Positions 37,517 to 47,750 of a stretch of DNA of 64,000 nt are shown here, piece by piece. The stretch covers positions 186,001-250,000 of the forward strand of contig NZ_JABBPG010000005.1 in assembly GCF_013140855.1 (NCBI RefSeq), in the 5' to 3' direction. This stretch comes from Pseudoalteromonas caenipelagi (GTDB lineage Bacteria; Pseudomonadota; Gammaproteobacteria; Enterobacterales; Alteromonadaceae). The position numbers were made by a program, and so were the translations under genes. A model generated the notes under the pieces. It was not told the DNA's origin. It searched no databases and was given only the letters and a program-made list of their open reading frames with translations. Each line of letters starts with the position of its first letter. Within the stretch, counting starts at the first letter, position 1.

Positions 37517-39568
37517 TTAAGCATCGTCATTACTAAACAATGCTTCGATGAAATCATCGCTTTTAAATGTTCGCAAATCATCAATGCCTTCACCTACACC
37601 GATGTAGCGAATTGGAATTTGGAATTTATCAGCGACTGCAAATATGACACCACCCTTTGCTGTGCCATCTAGTTTAGTCAAAGTGATCCCCGTCAGCCCA
37701 ACCGCTTTATTAAATAGGTTCACTTGGCTAATTGCATTTTGACCGGTGCCAGCATCAATAGTTAACATCACTTCATGAGGGGCATCAGGGTCTAGCTTTT
37801 TCATAACACGAGCTATTTTTTCAAGCTCTTGCATTAGATTATCTTTGTTCTGTAAACGTCCTGCCGTATCAGCAATTAAGATATCCACATTACGAGCTTG
37901 TGCAGCTTGAAACGCATCGAACACCACTGACGCACTATCAGCACCGGTATGCTGAGCAATAACAGGGATACTATTACGCTCACCCCAAACTTGTAATTGC
38001 TCTACTGCTGCTGCCCTAAAGGTATCGCCAGCAGCTAACATTACTGATTTACCTTGCTGCTGGAACTGCTTCGCTAACTTACCTATGGTAGTTGTTTTAC
38101 CAACTCCGTTTACACCTACCATCAATATCACAAATGGTTTTTTGTTTTGAGGTAATTCAAGGGGCTTTTCGGCTTCTTTTAGCATATCAGCCATTTCTTG
38201 CTTCATTAATTCATAAAGCGCATCACCGTCTTTTAACTGCTTACGATCAGCTGCATCGGTTAAGTTATCGATCAACTTCATTGTCGTATCAACGCCCAGA
38301 TCAGCTGTTAATAACTGCGTTTCAAGTTCTTCGAATAATTCGTCATCAATCTTTTTACCCTTAAAGATTGATGCAATACCAGAGCCTAGATTTACTTTGG
38401 TCTTAAGTAACCCTTTCTTCAATCTAGAAAAGAATCCTTCTTTCTTTGGTTTCTCTTCAGCTTGTGCTTTGGCCTGCGCTTCTGCAGCTAAGCGCTGGCG
38501 CTCGGCTTCTTCAGCGGCAGCTTGCTCTGCTTCTTTTTCAGCTTGTGCTTTGGCCTGCGCTTCTGCAGCTAAGCGCTGGCGCTCGGCTTCTTCAGCGGCT
38601 GCTTGCTCTGCTGCTTCTTTTTCAGCTTGTGCTTTGGCCTGCGCTTCTGCAGCTAAGCGCTGACGCTCGGCTTCTTCAGCGGCAGCTTGCTCTGCTGCTT
38701 CTTTTTCAGCTTGTGCTTTGGCCTGCGCTTCTGCAGCTAAACGCTGACGCTCGGCTTCGTCAGCGGCAGCTTGCTCTGCTGCTTCTTTTTCAGCTTGTGC
38801 TTTGGCCTGCGCTTCTGCAGCTAAACGCTGGCGCTCGGCTTCTTCAGCGGCAGCTTGCTCTGCTTCTTTTTCAGCTTGTGCTTTGGCCTGCGCTTCTGCA
38901 GCTAAACGCTGACGCTCGGCTTCTTCAGCGGCAGCTTGCTCCGCGGCTTCTTTTTCAGCTTGTGCTTTGGCCTGCGCTTCTGCAGCTAAACGCTGACGCT
39001 CGGCTTCTTCAGCGGCAGCTTGCTCTGCTGCTTCTTTTTCAGCTTGTGCTTTGGCCTGCGCTTCTGCAGCTAAGCGCTGACGCTCGGCTTCTTCTGCGGC
39101 AGCTTGCTCTGCTTCTTTTTCAGCTTGTGCTTTGGCCTGCGCTTCTGCAGCTAAACGCTGACGATCAGCTTCTTCAGCGGCAGCTTGCTCTTCTTCTTTT
39201 TCAGCTTGTGCTTTGGCCTGCGCTTCTGCAGCTAAGCGCTGACGCTCGGCTTCTTCAGCGGCAGCTTGCTCTGCTTCTTTTTCAGCTTGAGCTTTGGCCT
39301 GTGCTTCTGCGGCTAAGCGCTGACGCTCAGCTTCTTCAGCGGCAGCTTGCTCTGCTGCTTCTTTTTCAGCTTGAGCTTTGGCCTGTGCTTCTGCGGCTAA
39401 GCGCTGACGATCAGCTTCTTCAGCGGCAGCTTGCTCCGCGGCTTCTTGTGCAGCTTGTTCTGTTTGCGCTTTAGCGAGATTATCCTCTACCTCAGCTTGT
39501 TGCTGTGATTGCTCTGCTTCTTTTTTGCCAAATCCAAACCAAGACAGAAATTTGTTCTTTTTTCCCAT
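37517..39568 (-). CDS. ftsY: Signal recognition particle receptor FtsY with expanded repeat domain
   Basis: The SRP receptor GTPase that delivers ribosome-nascent-chain complexes to the translocon. 683 residues, against 497 in E. coli. The C-terminal NG domain (about 385-683) is canonical: G1 GVNGVGKTTTIGKLA, DTFRAAAVEQL, DTAGR, TKLDGTAKGG and a conserved GVGEGIDDL. The expansion lies in the acidic N-terminal A domain: residues 50-371 are twelve near-identical 27/28-residue units of Glu/Ala/Gln/Lys-rich helix (core RQRLAAEAQAKAQAE). The true N-terminus MGKKNKFLSWFGFGKK is the usual membrane-targeting start. It is the first gene of ftsYEX. Confidence 0.97.
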   Translation of the reverse strand: MGKKNKFLSWFGFGKKEAEQSQQQAEVEDNLAKAQTEQAAQEAAEQAAAEEADRQRLAAEAQAKAQAEKEAAEQAAAEEAERQRLAAEAQAKAQAEKEAEQAAAEEAERQRLAAEAQAKAQAEKEEEQAAAEEADRQRLAAEAQAKAQAEKEAEQAAAEEAERQRLAAEAQAKAQAEKEAAEQAAAEEAERQRLAAEAQAKAQAEKEAAEQAAAEEAERQRLAAEAQAKAQAEKEAEQAAAEEAERQRLAAEAQAKAQAEKEAAEQAAADEAERQRLAAEAQAKAQAEKEAAEQAAAEEAERQRLAAEAQAKAQAEKEAAEQAAAEEAERQRLAAEAQAKAQAEKEAEQAAAEEAERQRLAAEAQAKAQAEEKPKKEGFFSRLKKGLLKTKVNLGSGIASIFKGKKIDDELFEELETQLLTADLGVDTTMKLIDNLTDAADRKQLKDGDALYELMKQEMADMLKEAEKPLELPQNKKPFVILMVGVNGVGKTTTIGKLAKQFQQQGKSVMLAAGDTFRAAAVEQLQVWGERNSIPVIAQHTGADSASVVFDAFQAAQARNVDILIADTAGRLQNKDNLMQELEKIARVMKKLDPDAPHEVMLTIDAGTGQNAISQVNLFNKAVGLTGITLTKLDGTAKGGVIFAVADKFQIPIRYIGVGEGIDDLRTFKSDDFIEALFSNDDA
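38456..39421. repeat. Twelve tandem 81/84-bp repeats inside ftsY
   Basis: Units of 84 bp (six copies) and 81 bp (five copies) plus a shorter last copy, nearly identical at DNA level, with 3-bp differences adding or removing one Ala codon (EKEAAEQ against EKEAEQ). Copy number is expected to vary between strains by slippage or recombination. Confidence 0.95.
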
Positions 39569-39801
39569 GCTCGCTAAATACCGTATTTAATAAATCTGAT
39601 AAACTGACGGAGGTTCTATTTTGATCACGCTTAGTACAATCAAGAACCACAATAAATGACTGTCGCGCCTATTCCTGTTGTTGAATGTGTGCAACCGTCA
39701 AATTAAATTCAAAATTAGCGCGCAGTGTAGCATGTTCCTGAGGGATGAAAAATGTAGCTGCCATGATTTATCCAAGTGAAAATATTAAGATTCTATGACC
39801 A

Positions 39802-40401
39802 ATGGCACATATTAGAAAAAACAAGAACTCCCAAGCTAAGCAAAATGATGGTGTGATCCGCATCATTAGCGGTCAATTTAAAGGCCGAAAGCTACCTGTA
39901 AAAGATGTAACTGGATTACGACCAACAACAGATAGAGTCAAAGAAACCGTATTCAATTGGTTGATGCAAGACACCAGAGGTGCGACCGTATTAGATTGTT
40001 TTGCAGGCTCTGGAGGATTAGGCTTTGAGTGTTTATCGAGATTTGCTAACAGCGCCTATTTTATTGAATTAGACAAACAAGCAGCTGTGCAACTGCAAAA
40101 TAATATAACCACGCTCAAATTAAATAATGCTCGAGTATTAAACAGAAATACAATCGATGTGTTATCCAACAACGCAGATAATCTTGTTTTTGACCTAGTG
40201 TTTATTGATCCGCCATTTCGAAAACAGCTTGCCCAACATGCGTGTGAACTTTTAGAGCAAAATAATTGGCTTACTGACGATGCATTAATTTATGTAGAAG
40301 TGGAAAAAGAGCTTAATTTAAGCGCCCCAAGTAACTGGCAAATAATAAAGGAAAAGCAGGCAGGACAAGTGTTGTGTCGACTTTATCAGCGCTACAAGTA
40401 A
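39802..40401 (+). CDS. rsmD: 16S rRNA (guanine-966-N2)-methyltransferase
   Basis: Methylates G966 of 16S rRNA. 199 residues, with the family opening RIISGQFKGRKLPVKDVTGLRPTTDRVKETVFNWL, the SAM-binding LDCFAGSGGLGFECLSR and the catalytic DPPF (FIDPPFRKQ). It is divergent from ftsY with about 230 bases between, the standard arrangement in gammaproteobacteria. Confidence 0.95.
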   Translation: MAHIRKNKNSQAKQNDGVIRIISGQFKGRKLPVKDVTGLRPTTDRVKETVFNWLMQDTRGATVLDCFAGSGGLGFECLSRFANSAYFIELDKQAAVQLQNNITTLKLNNARVLNRNTIDVLSNNADNLVFDLVFIDPPFRKQLAQHACELLEQNNWLTDDALIYVEVEKELNLSAPSNWQIIKEKQAGQVLCRLYQRYK

Positions 40402-40538
40402 TCCGTCATAGATTTAGCTATAATTTAGGCTTTACATGTGGTGTTGCTTCAGATTACAATACCGCACCATTTTTGAACCACTTGATCAATCTTTGATCAG
40501 CGTGAGCATTGCTCATTAATTAGGTAGGTGAATTTTTA

Positions 40539-40754
40539 ATGCCAGTAATTAAAGTAAGAGAAAACGAACCGTTTGACGTTGCACTTCGTCGTTTCAAGCG
40601 TTCATGTGAAAAAGCAGGTATCCTTTCAGAAGTTCGTCGTCGCGAGCACTATGAAAAGCCAACAGCTGAGCGTAAGCGTAAAAAAGCTGCAGCGGTTAAG
40701 CGTCACATGAAGAAGCTTTCTCGCGAAAACGCACGTCGCGTTAAATTATACTAA
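40539..40754 (+). CDS. rpsU: 30S ribosomal protein S21
   Basis: Small-subunit protein, 71 residues, near-identical in pattern to E. coli S21 ([27 protein letters not shown], then the basic helix). It is the first gene of the macromolecular-synthesis operon rpsU-yqeY-dnaG-rpoD. The leader has a -10-like TATAAT at 40419-40424 and two hairpins, TGATCA/TGATCA (40483-40499) and TGAGCA/TGCTCA (40503-40515), before the ribosome-binding site AGGTAGGTG. Confidence 0.97.
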   Translation: MPVIKVRENEPFDVALRRFKRSCEKAGILSEVRRREHYEKPTAERKRKKAAAVKRHMKKLSRENARRVKLY

Positions 40755-40774
40755 TCGGTTTCGGTCTTGTATAA

Positions 40775-41221
40775 ATGAGCCTTTTAACTAAGCTAAAAGA
40801 CGCACAAAAAGATGCCATGCGTGCTAAAGACAAATTAAGTCTCGGCGCAATTCGTATGGTACTTGCTGAAATTAAGCAGCGTGAAATTGACAATCGAACA
40901 ACACTTGATGACGCGGGTATTACCTCTGTTTTAGTGAAGTTAGTTAAGCAACGCCGCGATTCTTTCACCCAGTATAAAGATGCTGGCCGTGACGATTTAG
41001 CTGAAATAGAAGCAAATGAGATCACTGTTCTAGAAACTTTCTTACCTCAGCCTTTGACTGAAGAAGAAATTATTACATTGATCGATACTGCAATTGCCGA
41101 TACCGGCGCTGCAGGTATGCAAGACATGGGTAAAGTTATGGGCGTAATCAAGTCTAAAGCTGAAGGTCGTGCCGACATGGGCAAGATTTCAGGTTTAATT
41201 AAACAACGATTAAGCGCGTAA
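40775..41221 (+). CDS. GatB/YqeY domain protein
   Basis: A 148-residue protein of the YqeY family, related to the tRNA-binding tail of the amidotransferase subunit GatB (family segments MRAKDKLSLGAIRMVLAEIKQREID, LPQPLTEEEI and GKVMGVIKSKAEGRADMGKISGLIKQRL). The role is not well defined; transamidation-related or tRNA-binding functions are proposed. It begins 20 bases after rpsU and is the common insertion in this operon outside enterics. A hairpin lies between it and dnaG. Confidence 0.93.
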   Translation: MSLLTKLKDAQKDAMRAKDKLSLGAIRMVLAEIKQREIDNRTTLDDAGITSVLVKLVKQRRDSFTQYKDAGRDDLAEIEANEITVLETFLPQPLTEEEIITLIDTAIADTGAAGMQDMGKVMGVIKSKAEGRADMGKISGLIKQRLSA

Positions 41222-41249
41222 CCCCACATACAGATTGTATGATAAAGTG

Positions 41250-41270
41250 AACCGAGCCTTGCGCTCGGTT
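41250..41270 (+). terminator. Intra-operon attenuator before dnaG
   Basis: AACCGAGC/GCTCGGTT, a perfect 8-bp stem with a 5-base loop, then TCTTCGTC. The T-run is poor, so partial termination is likely. In E. coli a comparable terminator between rpsU and dnaG keeps primase low. Confidence 0.6.
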
Positions 41271-41308
41271 TCTTCGTCTAGGCATAAAGGAACTTCGTTA
41301 GAATAAGT

Positions 41309-43048
41309 ATGGCTGGAAAGATCCCAAGACAGTTTATTGATGAATTACTTGATAGAACCGACATTGTCGACTTGATCGACGCTCGTGTTGGGCTAAAAAA
41401 AGCAGGTAAAGACTATCAAGCATGCTGTCCTTTTCATAACGAAAAATCCCCTTCTTTTACAGTATCGAGAGACAAGCAGTTCTACCATTGCTTTGGCTGT
41501 GGTGCTAATGGTAACGCCATTTCATTTATGATGGAGTACGACAAGCTTGAGTTTGTCGACGCCATAGAAGAACTTGCTAGCCTTTTAAATCTAGAAGTGC
41601 CTCGCGAACAAGGTTCAGGTAAGCCTGAGCGAACTGTTGAGCAAAAGCGCTCTGATTACGATTTAATGATGCAAACGGCCAAGTTTTACCAACATCAGTT
41701 GAAGCATCATAAAAATGCCAGTCAAGTGATCGAATACGTTAAAAGTCGCGGTTTGTCTGGTAAAACTGTTCAGCAGTATATGATTGGCTATGCCCCACCA
41801 GAGTGGGAATCTCTGTGCCAACAAGTTGGTAGAAACCAGCATCAAAAGCAGCAATTAATTGAATTAAAACTCGCATCTGAAAAAACGCCTGGTCGCCAAT
41901 TTGATTTTTTCCGCGATAGATTAATGTTTCCCATCAGGGATAAACGTGGCCGAGTGATTGCTTTTGGTGGCCGCGTTATGGGAGACAGCCAGGGACCTAA
42001 ATATCTTAACTCCCCTGAAACACGTATTTTCCATAAAGGTTTTGAACTGTATGGCCTTTTTGAGGCCAAACAAGCTAACGACAAACTAGATAATATACTG
42101 ATTGTTGAAGGCTATATGGATGTTGTAGCGCTGGCTGAACAAGGCATAACCTATGCTGTAGCAGCACTTGGCACTGCAACAACAGCTGAGCACATGCAAA
42201 CATTGTTCAGAACAACAGATAAAGTTATCTGCTGTTATGATGGCGATAGAGCCGGAAAAGATGCCGCATGGCGCGCGCTTGAACATGCCCTTCCCTATTT
42301 AAAAGATGGTAAATCTCTTAAATTTGTGTTTTTACCCGATGGCGAAGACCCTGACTCATTAGTACAACAGGAAGGCAAAGAAGTATTTGAGCAACGTTTA
42401 CAGCAAGCAGAAGAGTTCTCGAAAGTATTATTTGATAAGTTAGCGCAAAGTTGCGATCTAACAAATGATGCAGGCAAAGCTAAACTACTCAGCGATGCCC
42501 TACCTTTGATAAGCAAACTACCCAGTGAATTTTACCAAGAAAGTTTATTAGAAAAGCTAGCACGACTGATAGGCAGAACCACAGAGCAACTCTCTGCCAA
42601 GCTTGCAACACCAAAACAGCAAAAAAATATTGAGCGTAAGTTTAAGGTAACCCCAATGCGCAGAGCGATTGGTTTGCTAATACAGCATCCGAACCTAGCG
42701 ACCAGCATTGACTATCTTCCCGAACTTGCACAAATGAGTATTCCCGGTATTGAGTTACTGTTAGAACTACAGTCTGTTTGTCTTAATCATCCAAGTTATA
42801 CCACAGCACAATTACTTGAATATTTTAGAGACAAACCGCAATACCAAGCGTTACAAAAATTGGCCGTTTGGCAACATGAGATCAATGACCAAGCTTTAAC
42901 ACAAGAATTTCAAAATACTTTTCAGTTTATTGAAGATCAATGTTTAAATTTTAGGTTAGAGACCTTATTTATAAAAGACAAAACACAAGGTTTAACCAGC
43001 GAAGAACGACAAGAATGTGCACTATTGATGCAAGCTTTAAAGCGTTAG
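41309..43048 (+). CDS. dnaG: DNA primase
   Basis: Makes RNA primers at the replication fork. 579 residues (E. coli 581). An N-terminal zinc-binding domain (CPFHNEKSPSFTVSRDKQ ... HCFGCG), a central RNA-polymerase/Toprim domain with EGYMDV and CCYDGDRAGKDAAWRA, and a C-terminal helicase-binding domain for DnaB (about 440-579). It follows the attenuator hairpin and precedes the rpoD promoter. Confidence 0.97.
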   Translation: MAGKIPRQFIDELLDRTDIVDLIDARVGLKKAGKDYQACCPFHNEKSPSFTVSRDKQFYHCFGCGANGNAISFMMEYDKLEFVDAIEELASLLNLEVPREQGSGKPERTVEQKRSDYDLMMQTAKFYQHQLKHHKNASQVIEYVKSRGLSGKTVQQYMIGYAPPEWESLCQQVGRNQHQKQQLIELKLASEKTPGRQFDFFRDRLMFPIRDKRGRVIAFGGRVMGDSQGPKYLNSPETRIFHKGFELYGLFEAKQANDKLDNILIVEGYMDVVALAEQGITYAVAALGTATTAEHMQTLFRTTDKVICCYDGDRAGKDAAWRALEHALPYLKDGKSLKFVFLPDGEDPDSLVQQEGKEVFEQRLQQAEEFSKVLFDKLAQSCDLTNDAGKAKLLSDALPLISKLPSEFYQESLLEKLARLIGRTTEQLSAKLATPKQQKNIERKFKVTPMRRAIGLLIQHPNLATSIDYLPELAQMSIPGIELLLELQSVCLNHPSYTTAQLLEYFRDKPQYQALQKLAVWQHEINDQALTQEFQNTFQFIEDQCLNFRLETLFIKDKTQGLTSEERQECALLMQALKR

Positions 43049-43054
43049 AAGAGC

Positions 43055-43083
43055 TAGTCAAAATTAAATTTTGCTGCTATAAT
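43055..43083 (+). promoter_or_regulatory. Predicted rpoD-proximal promoter
   Basis: TAGTCA (43055-43060), 17-base spacer, then a perfect extended -10, TGCTATAAT (43075-43083). It lies just after the dnaG stop and about 88 bases before rpoD, allowing expression of the sigma factor separately from the operon. Confidence 0.7.
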
Positions 43084-43170
43084 GTTCTATTAACTGCGTC
43101 AAGCAAATTGTTGGGTGTTTTTAGCTGGCGCCTGTTGTATCAACTTATCAGAGTGGAAGCATAAATCTCT

Positions 43171-45006
43171 ATGGATCAATCTCCTCAGTCACAACTCAAA
43201 CTTCTGATTCAGAAAGGTAAAGAGCAAGGTTACTTAACTTTTGCAGAAGTTAACGATCACCTTCCACAAGACATAATAGACTCAGATCAGGTCGAAGACA
43301 TCATCAGTATGATCAATGACATGGGTATTCAGGTCGCCGAAAATGCACCAGATGCCGATGAATTGATGATGCAGGAAACCACTACCGACGAAGATGCCGC
43401 AGAAGCAGCTGCAGCAGCACTTGCTACGGTAGAAAAGGAAATAGGTCGTACTACCGATCCTGTGCGCATGTATATGCGTGAAATGGGTACCGTAGAACTT
43501 CTGACTCGTGAAGGCGAAATTCAAATCGCGAAGCGAATTGAAGAAGGGATTAACCAAGTTCAAATCTCTGTGGCAGAGTACCCAGAAGCTATCACTTATT
43601 TGCTTGAGCAATGGGATAAGTTCGAAGCTGAAGAGATGCGCCTCAGTGACATCGTATCAGGCTTTTTTGATCCTAACGCTGAAGAAACACAGATCTCTGC
43701 AACGCATATTGGTTCTGAGCTCAGCGATGAAGACTTAGCTGATGAAGATGACGAAGATGATGACGATGACGAAGAAGAAGCTGATACAGGGCCTGATCCT
43801 GAAGAAGCTCGCATTCACTTTGAACAACTTCGTACTTTGTATAACCAAGCAAGAGAAGTTTTTGCTGCAAAGGGCCGTTCGCACCCAGATTCACAAGCTG
43901 CAATTTTTGAAATTGGCGAGTTATTCCGTACTTTCAAACTAGTTCCAAAACAGTTTGACCGTATGGTTAATAACATGCGCGAAATGATGGACAGAGTTCG
44001 CGTACAAGAACGTATCGTCATGAAGCAAGCTGTTCAAATAGCGAAAGTACCGAAGAAAACATTCGTTAAACATTTTGCAAATAACGAAACTGATATGGCT
44101 TGGATTGACGCAGAAATCGCAGCAGGTGAAAAATACTCTGAAAAGCTTGCAGAAGTTAAGCCTGAGATAGAGCGCTGTATTAACAAGCTTAAAGTCATAG
44201 AAGAAAGTACTGGCCTAACAGTTGAAAGAATTAAAGATATCAACCGTCGTATGAGCATCGGTGAAGCTAAAGCCCGCCGTGCGAAAAAAGAGATGGTTGA
44301 GGCTAACTTGCGTCTTGTAATTTCAATCGCTAAAAAATACACCAACCGTGGTTTACAATTCTTGGATCTAATCCAAGAAGGTAACATTGGTTTGATGAAA
44401 GCAGTTGATAAGTTTGAATATCGCCGTGGTTATAAGTTCTCTACTTATGCTACATGGTGGATCCGCCAAGCGATTACACGCTCGATTGCTGACCAAGCAC
44501 GTACTATTCGTATTCCGGTACATATGATTGAAACTATCAACAAGCTCAATCGTATTTCTCGCCAGATGCTTCAAGAGATGGGCCGTGAGCCAAACCCTGA
44601 AGAGCTCGCAGAGCGCATGATGATGCCTGAAGATAAGATCCGCAAGGTACTTAAGATTGCTAAAGAGCCAATCTCAATGGAAACACCAATCGGTGATGAT
44701 GAAGATTCACATCTGGGTGATTTCATCGAAGACACAACCATTGAATCACCAATCGATTCGGCGACAATGGAAAGTCTTCGCGGCGCAACCAACGAAGTAT
44801 TAGCGGGCTTAACCGCACGTGAAGCTAAGGTATTGCGTATGCGCTTTGGTATCGATATGAATACTGACCATACACTTGAAGAAGTGGGCAAACAGTTTGA
44901 CGTAACACGTGAACGTATTCGTCAGATTGAAGCAAAAGCGCTACGTAAGCTGCGACACCCTTCACGCTCAGACCTTCTGAAAAGCTTTTTGGATGTAAAA
45001 GGTTAA
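43171..45006 (+). CDS. rpoD: RNA polymerase primary sigma factor (sigma-70)
   Basis: The housekeeping sigma factor, 611 residues (E. coli 613). Region 1.1 (about 1-80) is followed by region 1.2 ([12 protein letters not shown]), an acidic non-conserved region with a run of Asp/Glu (about 185-210), region 2 ([29 protein letters not shown]), region 3, and region 4 with the helix-turn-helix ([33 protein letters not shown]). It is the last gene of the operon and has its own predicted promoter and a strong terminator. Confidence 0.98.
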   Translation: MDQSPQSQLKLLIQKGKEQGYLTFAEVNDHLPQDIIDSDQVEDIISMINDMGIQVAENAPDADELMMQETTTDEDAAEAAAAALATVEKEIGRTTDPVRMYMREMGTVELLTREGEIQIAKRIEEGINQVQISVAEYPEAITYLLEQWDKFEAEEMRLSDIVSGFFDPNAEETQISATHIGSELSDEDLADEDDEDDDDDEEEADTGPDPEEARIHFEQLRTLYNQAREVFAAKGRSHPDSQAAIFEIGELFRTFKLVPKQFDRMVNNMREMMDRVRVQERIVMKQAVQIAKVPKKTFVKHFANNETDMAWIDAEIAAGEKYSEKLAEVKPEIERCINKLKVIEESTGLTVERIKDINRRMSIGEAKARRAKKEMVEANLRLVISIAKKYTNRGLQFLDLIQEGNIGLMKAVDKFEYRRGYKFSTYATWWIRQAITRSIADQARTIRIPVHMIETINKLNRISRQMLQEMGREPNPEELAERMMMPEDKIRKVLKIAKEPISMETPIGDDEDSHLGDFIEDTTIESPIDSATMESLRGATNEVLAGLTAREAKVLRMRFGIDMNTDHTLEEVGKQFDVTRERIRQIEAKALRKLRHPSRSDLLKSFLDVKG

Positions 45007-45033
45007 TGCCCTTTTAATTCAAAAAAATTGAAT

Positions 45034-45057
45034 AAAGGCCGCAACTGCGGCCTTTTT
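45034..45057 (+). terminator. Terminator of rpoD
   Basis: AAAGGCCGC/GCGGCCTTT, a perfect 9-bp stem with a 4-base loop and a run of five T. Confidence 0.93.
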
Positions 45058-45084
45058 AATAACTAGCAAATTTTAGGAAAGCTC

Positions 45085-45957
45085 ATGGCTTGGATCCAAA
45101 TCCGCATTCACGCTAACAAAGAAAGCGCAGACAAACTCAGTGATTTATTACTCGATGTCGGTTGTCCTTCAGTTACATTTATGGACGGCAGTAATAATCC
45201 CGTTTATGAACCCAAACCGGGCGAAGTGATTTTCTGGCCCGACACGATTGTTATAGGCTTGTTTGATGCTGCCCATGATATGGATGTCGTTGTCGCTTAT
45301 CTAAAAGCTAATAGTGAACAACCGCTAACGTATAAAATTGAACAGTTAGAAGATAAAGACTGGGAACGAGAGTGGATGGATAACTTTCACCCTATAAAGT
45401 TTGGTGAGCGTTTATGGATATGCCCGAGCTGGCGAGATATCCCTGACCCAGAAGCAATCAATGTGTTGTTAGACCCTGGACTGGCATTTGGTACTGGAAC
45501 TCATGCTACCACCGCACTGTGCTTACAGTGGTTAGAGAGCCAAGATTTAAGTGGCAAAACGGTTGTAGACTTTGGTTGTGGTTCTGGCATTTTGGGGATT
45601 GCAGCCATTAAGCTTGGTGCACAGCGTGTGATCGGTATTGATATTGACCCTCAAGCATTGGCGGCAAGTATGGACAATGCGAAACGCAACGGTGTGGCAG
45701 ATCAATTAGAAGTTTACTTACCTGAGAACCAGCCTGAATTTTCAGCTGATATAGTGGTTGCGAATATCCTTGCACAGCCACTTCGAGAGCTGCATGAAAT
45801 TATCTTAGGCTTTTTAAAACCTCATGGCCAAATTGCGATGTCTGGTATCTTGGCAGAGCAAGCACAATCAGTTGCTGACGTTTATGCGCCTTTTATCGAT
45901 CTTGATGAAGTTGCACAAGAAGGCGAATGGACTCGAGTCAGTGGTAAAAAAGCTTAA
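45085..45957 (+). CDS. prmA: Ribosomal protein L11 methyltransferase
   Basis: Trimethylates residues of ribosomal protein L11. 290 residues (E. coli 293): an N-terminal ferredoxin-like substrate-recognition domain (about 1-60), a linker, and a C-terminal SAM-dependent methyltransferase domain with [37 protein letters not shown] and a conserved NIL motif ([10 protein letters not shown]). It precedes dusB-fis as in E. coli, here with a 283-base gap containing a hairpin. Confidence 0.96.
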   Translation: MAWIQIRIHANKESADKLSDLLLDVGCPSVTFMDGSNNPVYEPKPGEVIFWPDTIVIGLFDAAHDMDVVVAYLKANSEQPLTYKIEQLEDKDWEREWMDNFHPIKFGERLWICPSWRDIPDPEAINVLLDPGLAFGTGTHATTALCLQWLESQDLSGKTVVDFGCGSGILGIAAIKLGAQRVIGIDIDPQALAASMDNAKRNGVADQLEVYLPENQPEFSADIVVANILAQPLRELHEIILGFLKPHGQIAMSGILAEQAQSVADVYAPFIDLDEVAQEGEWTRVSGKKA

Positions 45958-46003
45958 TAACTTACTTATTATTGATACTCTGAGTTAGTAACTTGTAACA
46001 GCT

Positions 46004-46026
46004 AAAGCCTGTGTTTAACAGGCTTT
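46004..46026 (+). terminator. Terminator of prmA
   Basis: AAAGCCTGT/ACAGGCTTT, a perfect 9-bp stem with a 5-base loop, followed by ACTGTTTTTTC. The rest of the gap to dusB (about 46030-46240) is A/T-rich and presumably holds the dusB-fis promoter; I see no clear gene in it. Confidence 0.7.
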
Positions 46027-46240
46027 ACTGTTTTTTCACAGCCAATATAGATTTATTTTTAGATACCTACCTCTTTCCTTTGAACAAAAATCAAACAAAT
46101 AGACTCCAGACTCAAACTGTTATAAAAAGTCAACCCAGAAAGTTCAAAAAAAAAGCAATAATGTTCAATTTATAGCCTTTGATTTTTGCAAAAAAAACCG
46201 TAAACTTAGCGCCCCTTGAAAAGAGGCAGATTGAACTACT

Positions 46241-47212
46241 GTGCGTATTGGTCCATACCAACTTGATAACAACATTATTGTGGCCCCAATGGCGGGGATC
46301 ACTGATAGACCTTTTCGACAATTATGTCGTCGATTGGGTGCAGGCCTAGCTGTATCAGAAATGATGTCATCAAACCCTAAGGTGTGGAAAACAGATAAGT
46401 CGATGAACCGTATGGATCATAGTGGCGAGTCTGGCATTCGTTCAGTGCAAATTGCCGGTGCCGATCCTTTGCTGATGGCACAAGCAGCGCAGTTCAATGT
46501 AGCAAATGGGGCGCAGATCATAGATATCAATATGGGCTGCCCTGCAAAGAAAGTGAATAAAAAACTAGCAGGCTCTGCACTGTTGCAGTATCCAGAATTA
46601 GTAGAGCAGATAGTTCAAGCAGTGGTCGATGCTGTAGAAGTGCCTGTAACGCTAAAGATCCGTACGGGTTGGGATACGCAAAATCGTAACGGTGTTGAAA
46701 TAGCTAAAATTGCTGAACGTAATGGCATAGCCTCTCTTGCCGTACATGGGCGCACTAAAGCGTGTATGTACAAAGGAGAAGCTGAATATGCCACGATAAG
46801 GGATATCAAACGTGCAGTGAACATACCTGTGGTTGCCAATGGGGATATTACCTCGGCACAAAAGGCGAAGCAGGTACTGGATTATACGGGCGCAGATGCC
46901 ATCATGATTGGTCGAGCCGCCCAAGGTCGCCCTTGGATATTTAGGGAGATAGACCACTTTTTGCGAACTGGAGAACAGCTACCTGCACCAGAAATTTCTG
47001 AAGTACGTAGCATTTTGATGGAGCATTTAGAAAACCTTCATCAGTTTTACGGTGAGCCGATGGGAGCGCGCATCGCACGCAAACATGTATCATGGTATTT
47101 GCAAGCTCATGACCAAGCAGGTCAGTTTAGGCGAGTATTTAATGCCCTTGAGACGCCCTCTGAGCAGATCGAGGCATTAGAACAATACTTTGAAACACTA
47201 GCAGCTAACTAA
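46241..47212 (+). CDS. dusB: tRNA-dihydrouridine synthase B
   Basis: Reduces specific uridines in tRNA to dihydrouridine with FMN and NADPH. 323 residues with the barrel start [34 protein letters not shown], the catalytic-cysteine segment [19 protein letters not shown] and phosphate-binding [11 protein letters not shown] ... [18 protein letters not shown]. It begins with GTG. It is the leading gene of the dusB-fis operon, only 16 bases before fis, as in E. coli. Confidence 0.96.
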   Translation: MRIGPYQLDNNIIVAPMAGITDRPFRQLCRRLGAGLAVSEMMSSNPKVWKTDKSMNRMDHSGESGIRSVQIAGADPLLMAQAAQFNVANGAQIIDINMGCPAKKVNKKLAGSALLQYPELVEQIVQAVVDAVEVPVTLKIRTGWDTQNRNGVEIAKIAERNGIASLAVHGRTKACMYKGEAEYATIRDIKRAVNIPVVANGDITSAQKAKQVLDYTGADAIMIGRAAQGRPWIFREIDHFLRTGEQLPAPEISEVRSILMEHLENLHQFYGEPMGARIARKHVSWYLQAHDQAGQFRRVFNALETPSEQIEALEQYFETLAAN

Positions 47213-47228
47213 GAAAGAAAGAGACATA

Positions 47229-47522
47229 ATGATGTTCGAACAAAATGTGACTTCTCCATTTATCACTAACGCTCATGTTCAGTCACAAGAGAAACCGCAA
47301 CCTTTACGCGATGCAGTAAAAAAAGCTGTTCATCACTATTTAAAACAGCTTAACGGTCAAGATGTACAAGACGTTTACGATCTTGTTCTTTCAGAGCTAG
47401 AAGCGCCGTTACTTGAGGAAGTAATGACTTATACTCGTGGTAACCAAACGCGCGCTGCGATTTTACTAGGTATCAACCGTGGTACTTTACGTAAAAAGCT
47501 AAAAAAATACGGCATGAACTAA
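47229..47522 (+). CDS. fis: DNA-binding protein Fis
   Basis: Nucleoid protein and growth-rate-dependent regulator. 97 residues (E. coli 98). A beta-hairpin arm near the N-terminus is followed by four helices; the C-terminal helix-turn-helix is [30 protein letters not shown], essentially the canonical Fis sequence. A second Met directly follows the first; either could start. Co-transcribed with dusB. Confidence 0.97.
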   Translation: MMFEQNVTSPFITNAHVQSQEKPQPLRDAVKKAVHHYLKQLNGQDVQDVYDLVLSELEAPLLEEVMTYTRGNQTRAAILLGINRGTLRKKLKKYGMN

Positions 47523-47547
47523 AAATATCACAGTTCATTACGTAAAT

Positions 47548-47573
47548 AAAAAAGCACCTTAGGGTGCTTTTTT
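47548..47573 (+). terminator. Terminator of dusB-fis
   Basis: AAAAAA-GCACC-ttag-GGTGC-TTTTTT, about 25 bases after the fis stop. Confidence 0.9.
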
Positions 47574-47750
47574 ATGCTTTAGCTACCTCTCTAGTGTTCA
47601 CGCCTGCGTGCTAACATCATACTCCCACAATAAATTCAGAAATTCTCAACGCCACATCGCGGTTTATGATCGTTTTCTTACGCAAATTAGGCTAAAATAG
47701 CGCCCTTCTAAGCTAGCCCTTAACTTATCATTGAGGAAACCTAAACCATC

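Noticed and set aside
38446..39474. Long open frame (342 codons) on the plus strand, Leu/Ala/Gln repeats
   Set aside because: It is the antisense of the ftsY repeat array; the regular codon pattern keeps that frame open by accident. No ribosome-binding site or family similarity.
47661..47698. PurR operator upstream of purH
   Set aside because: GATCGTTTTC and ACGCAAAT fragments occur near a TAAAAT -10, but the two halves do not align with the 16-bp palindromic consensus well enough to call.
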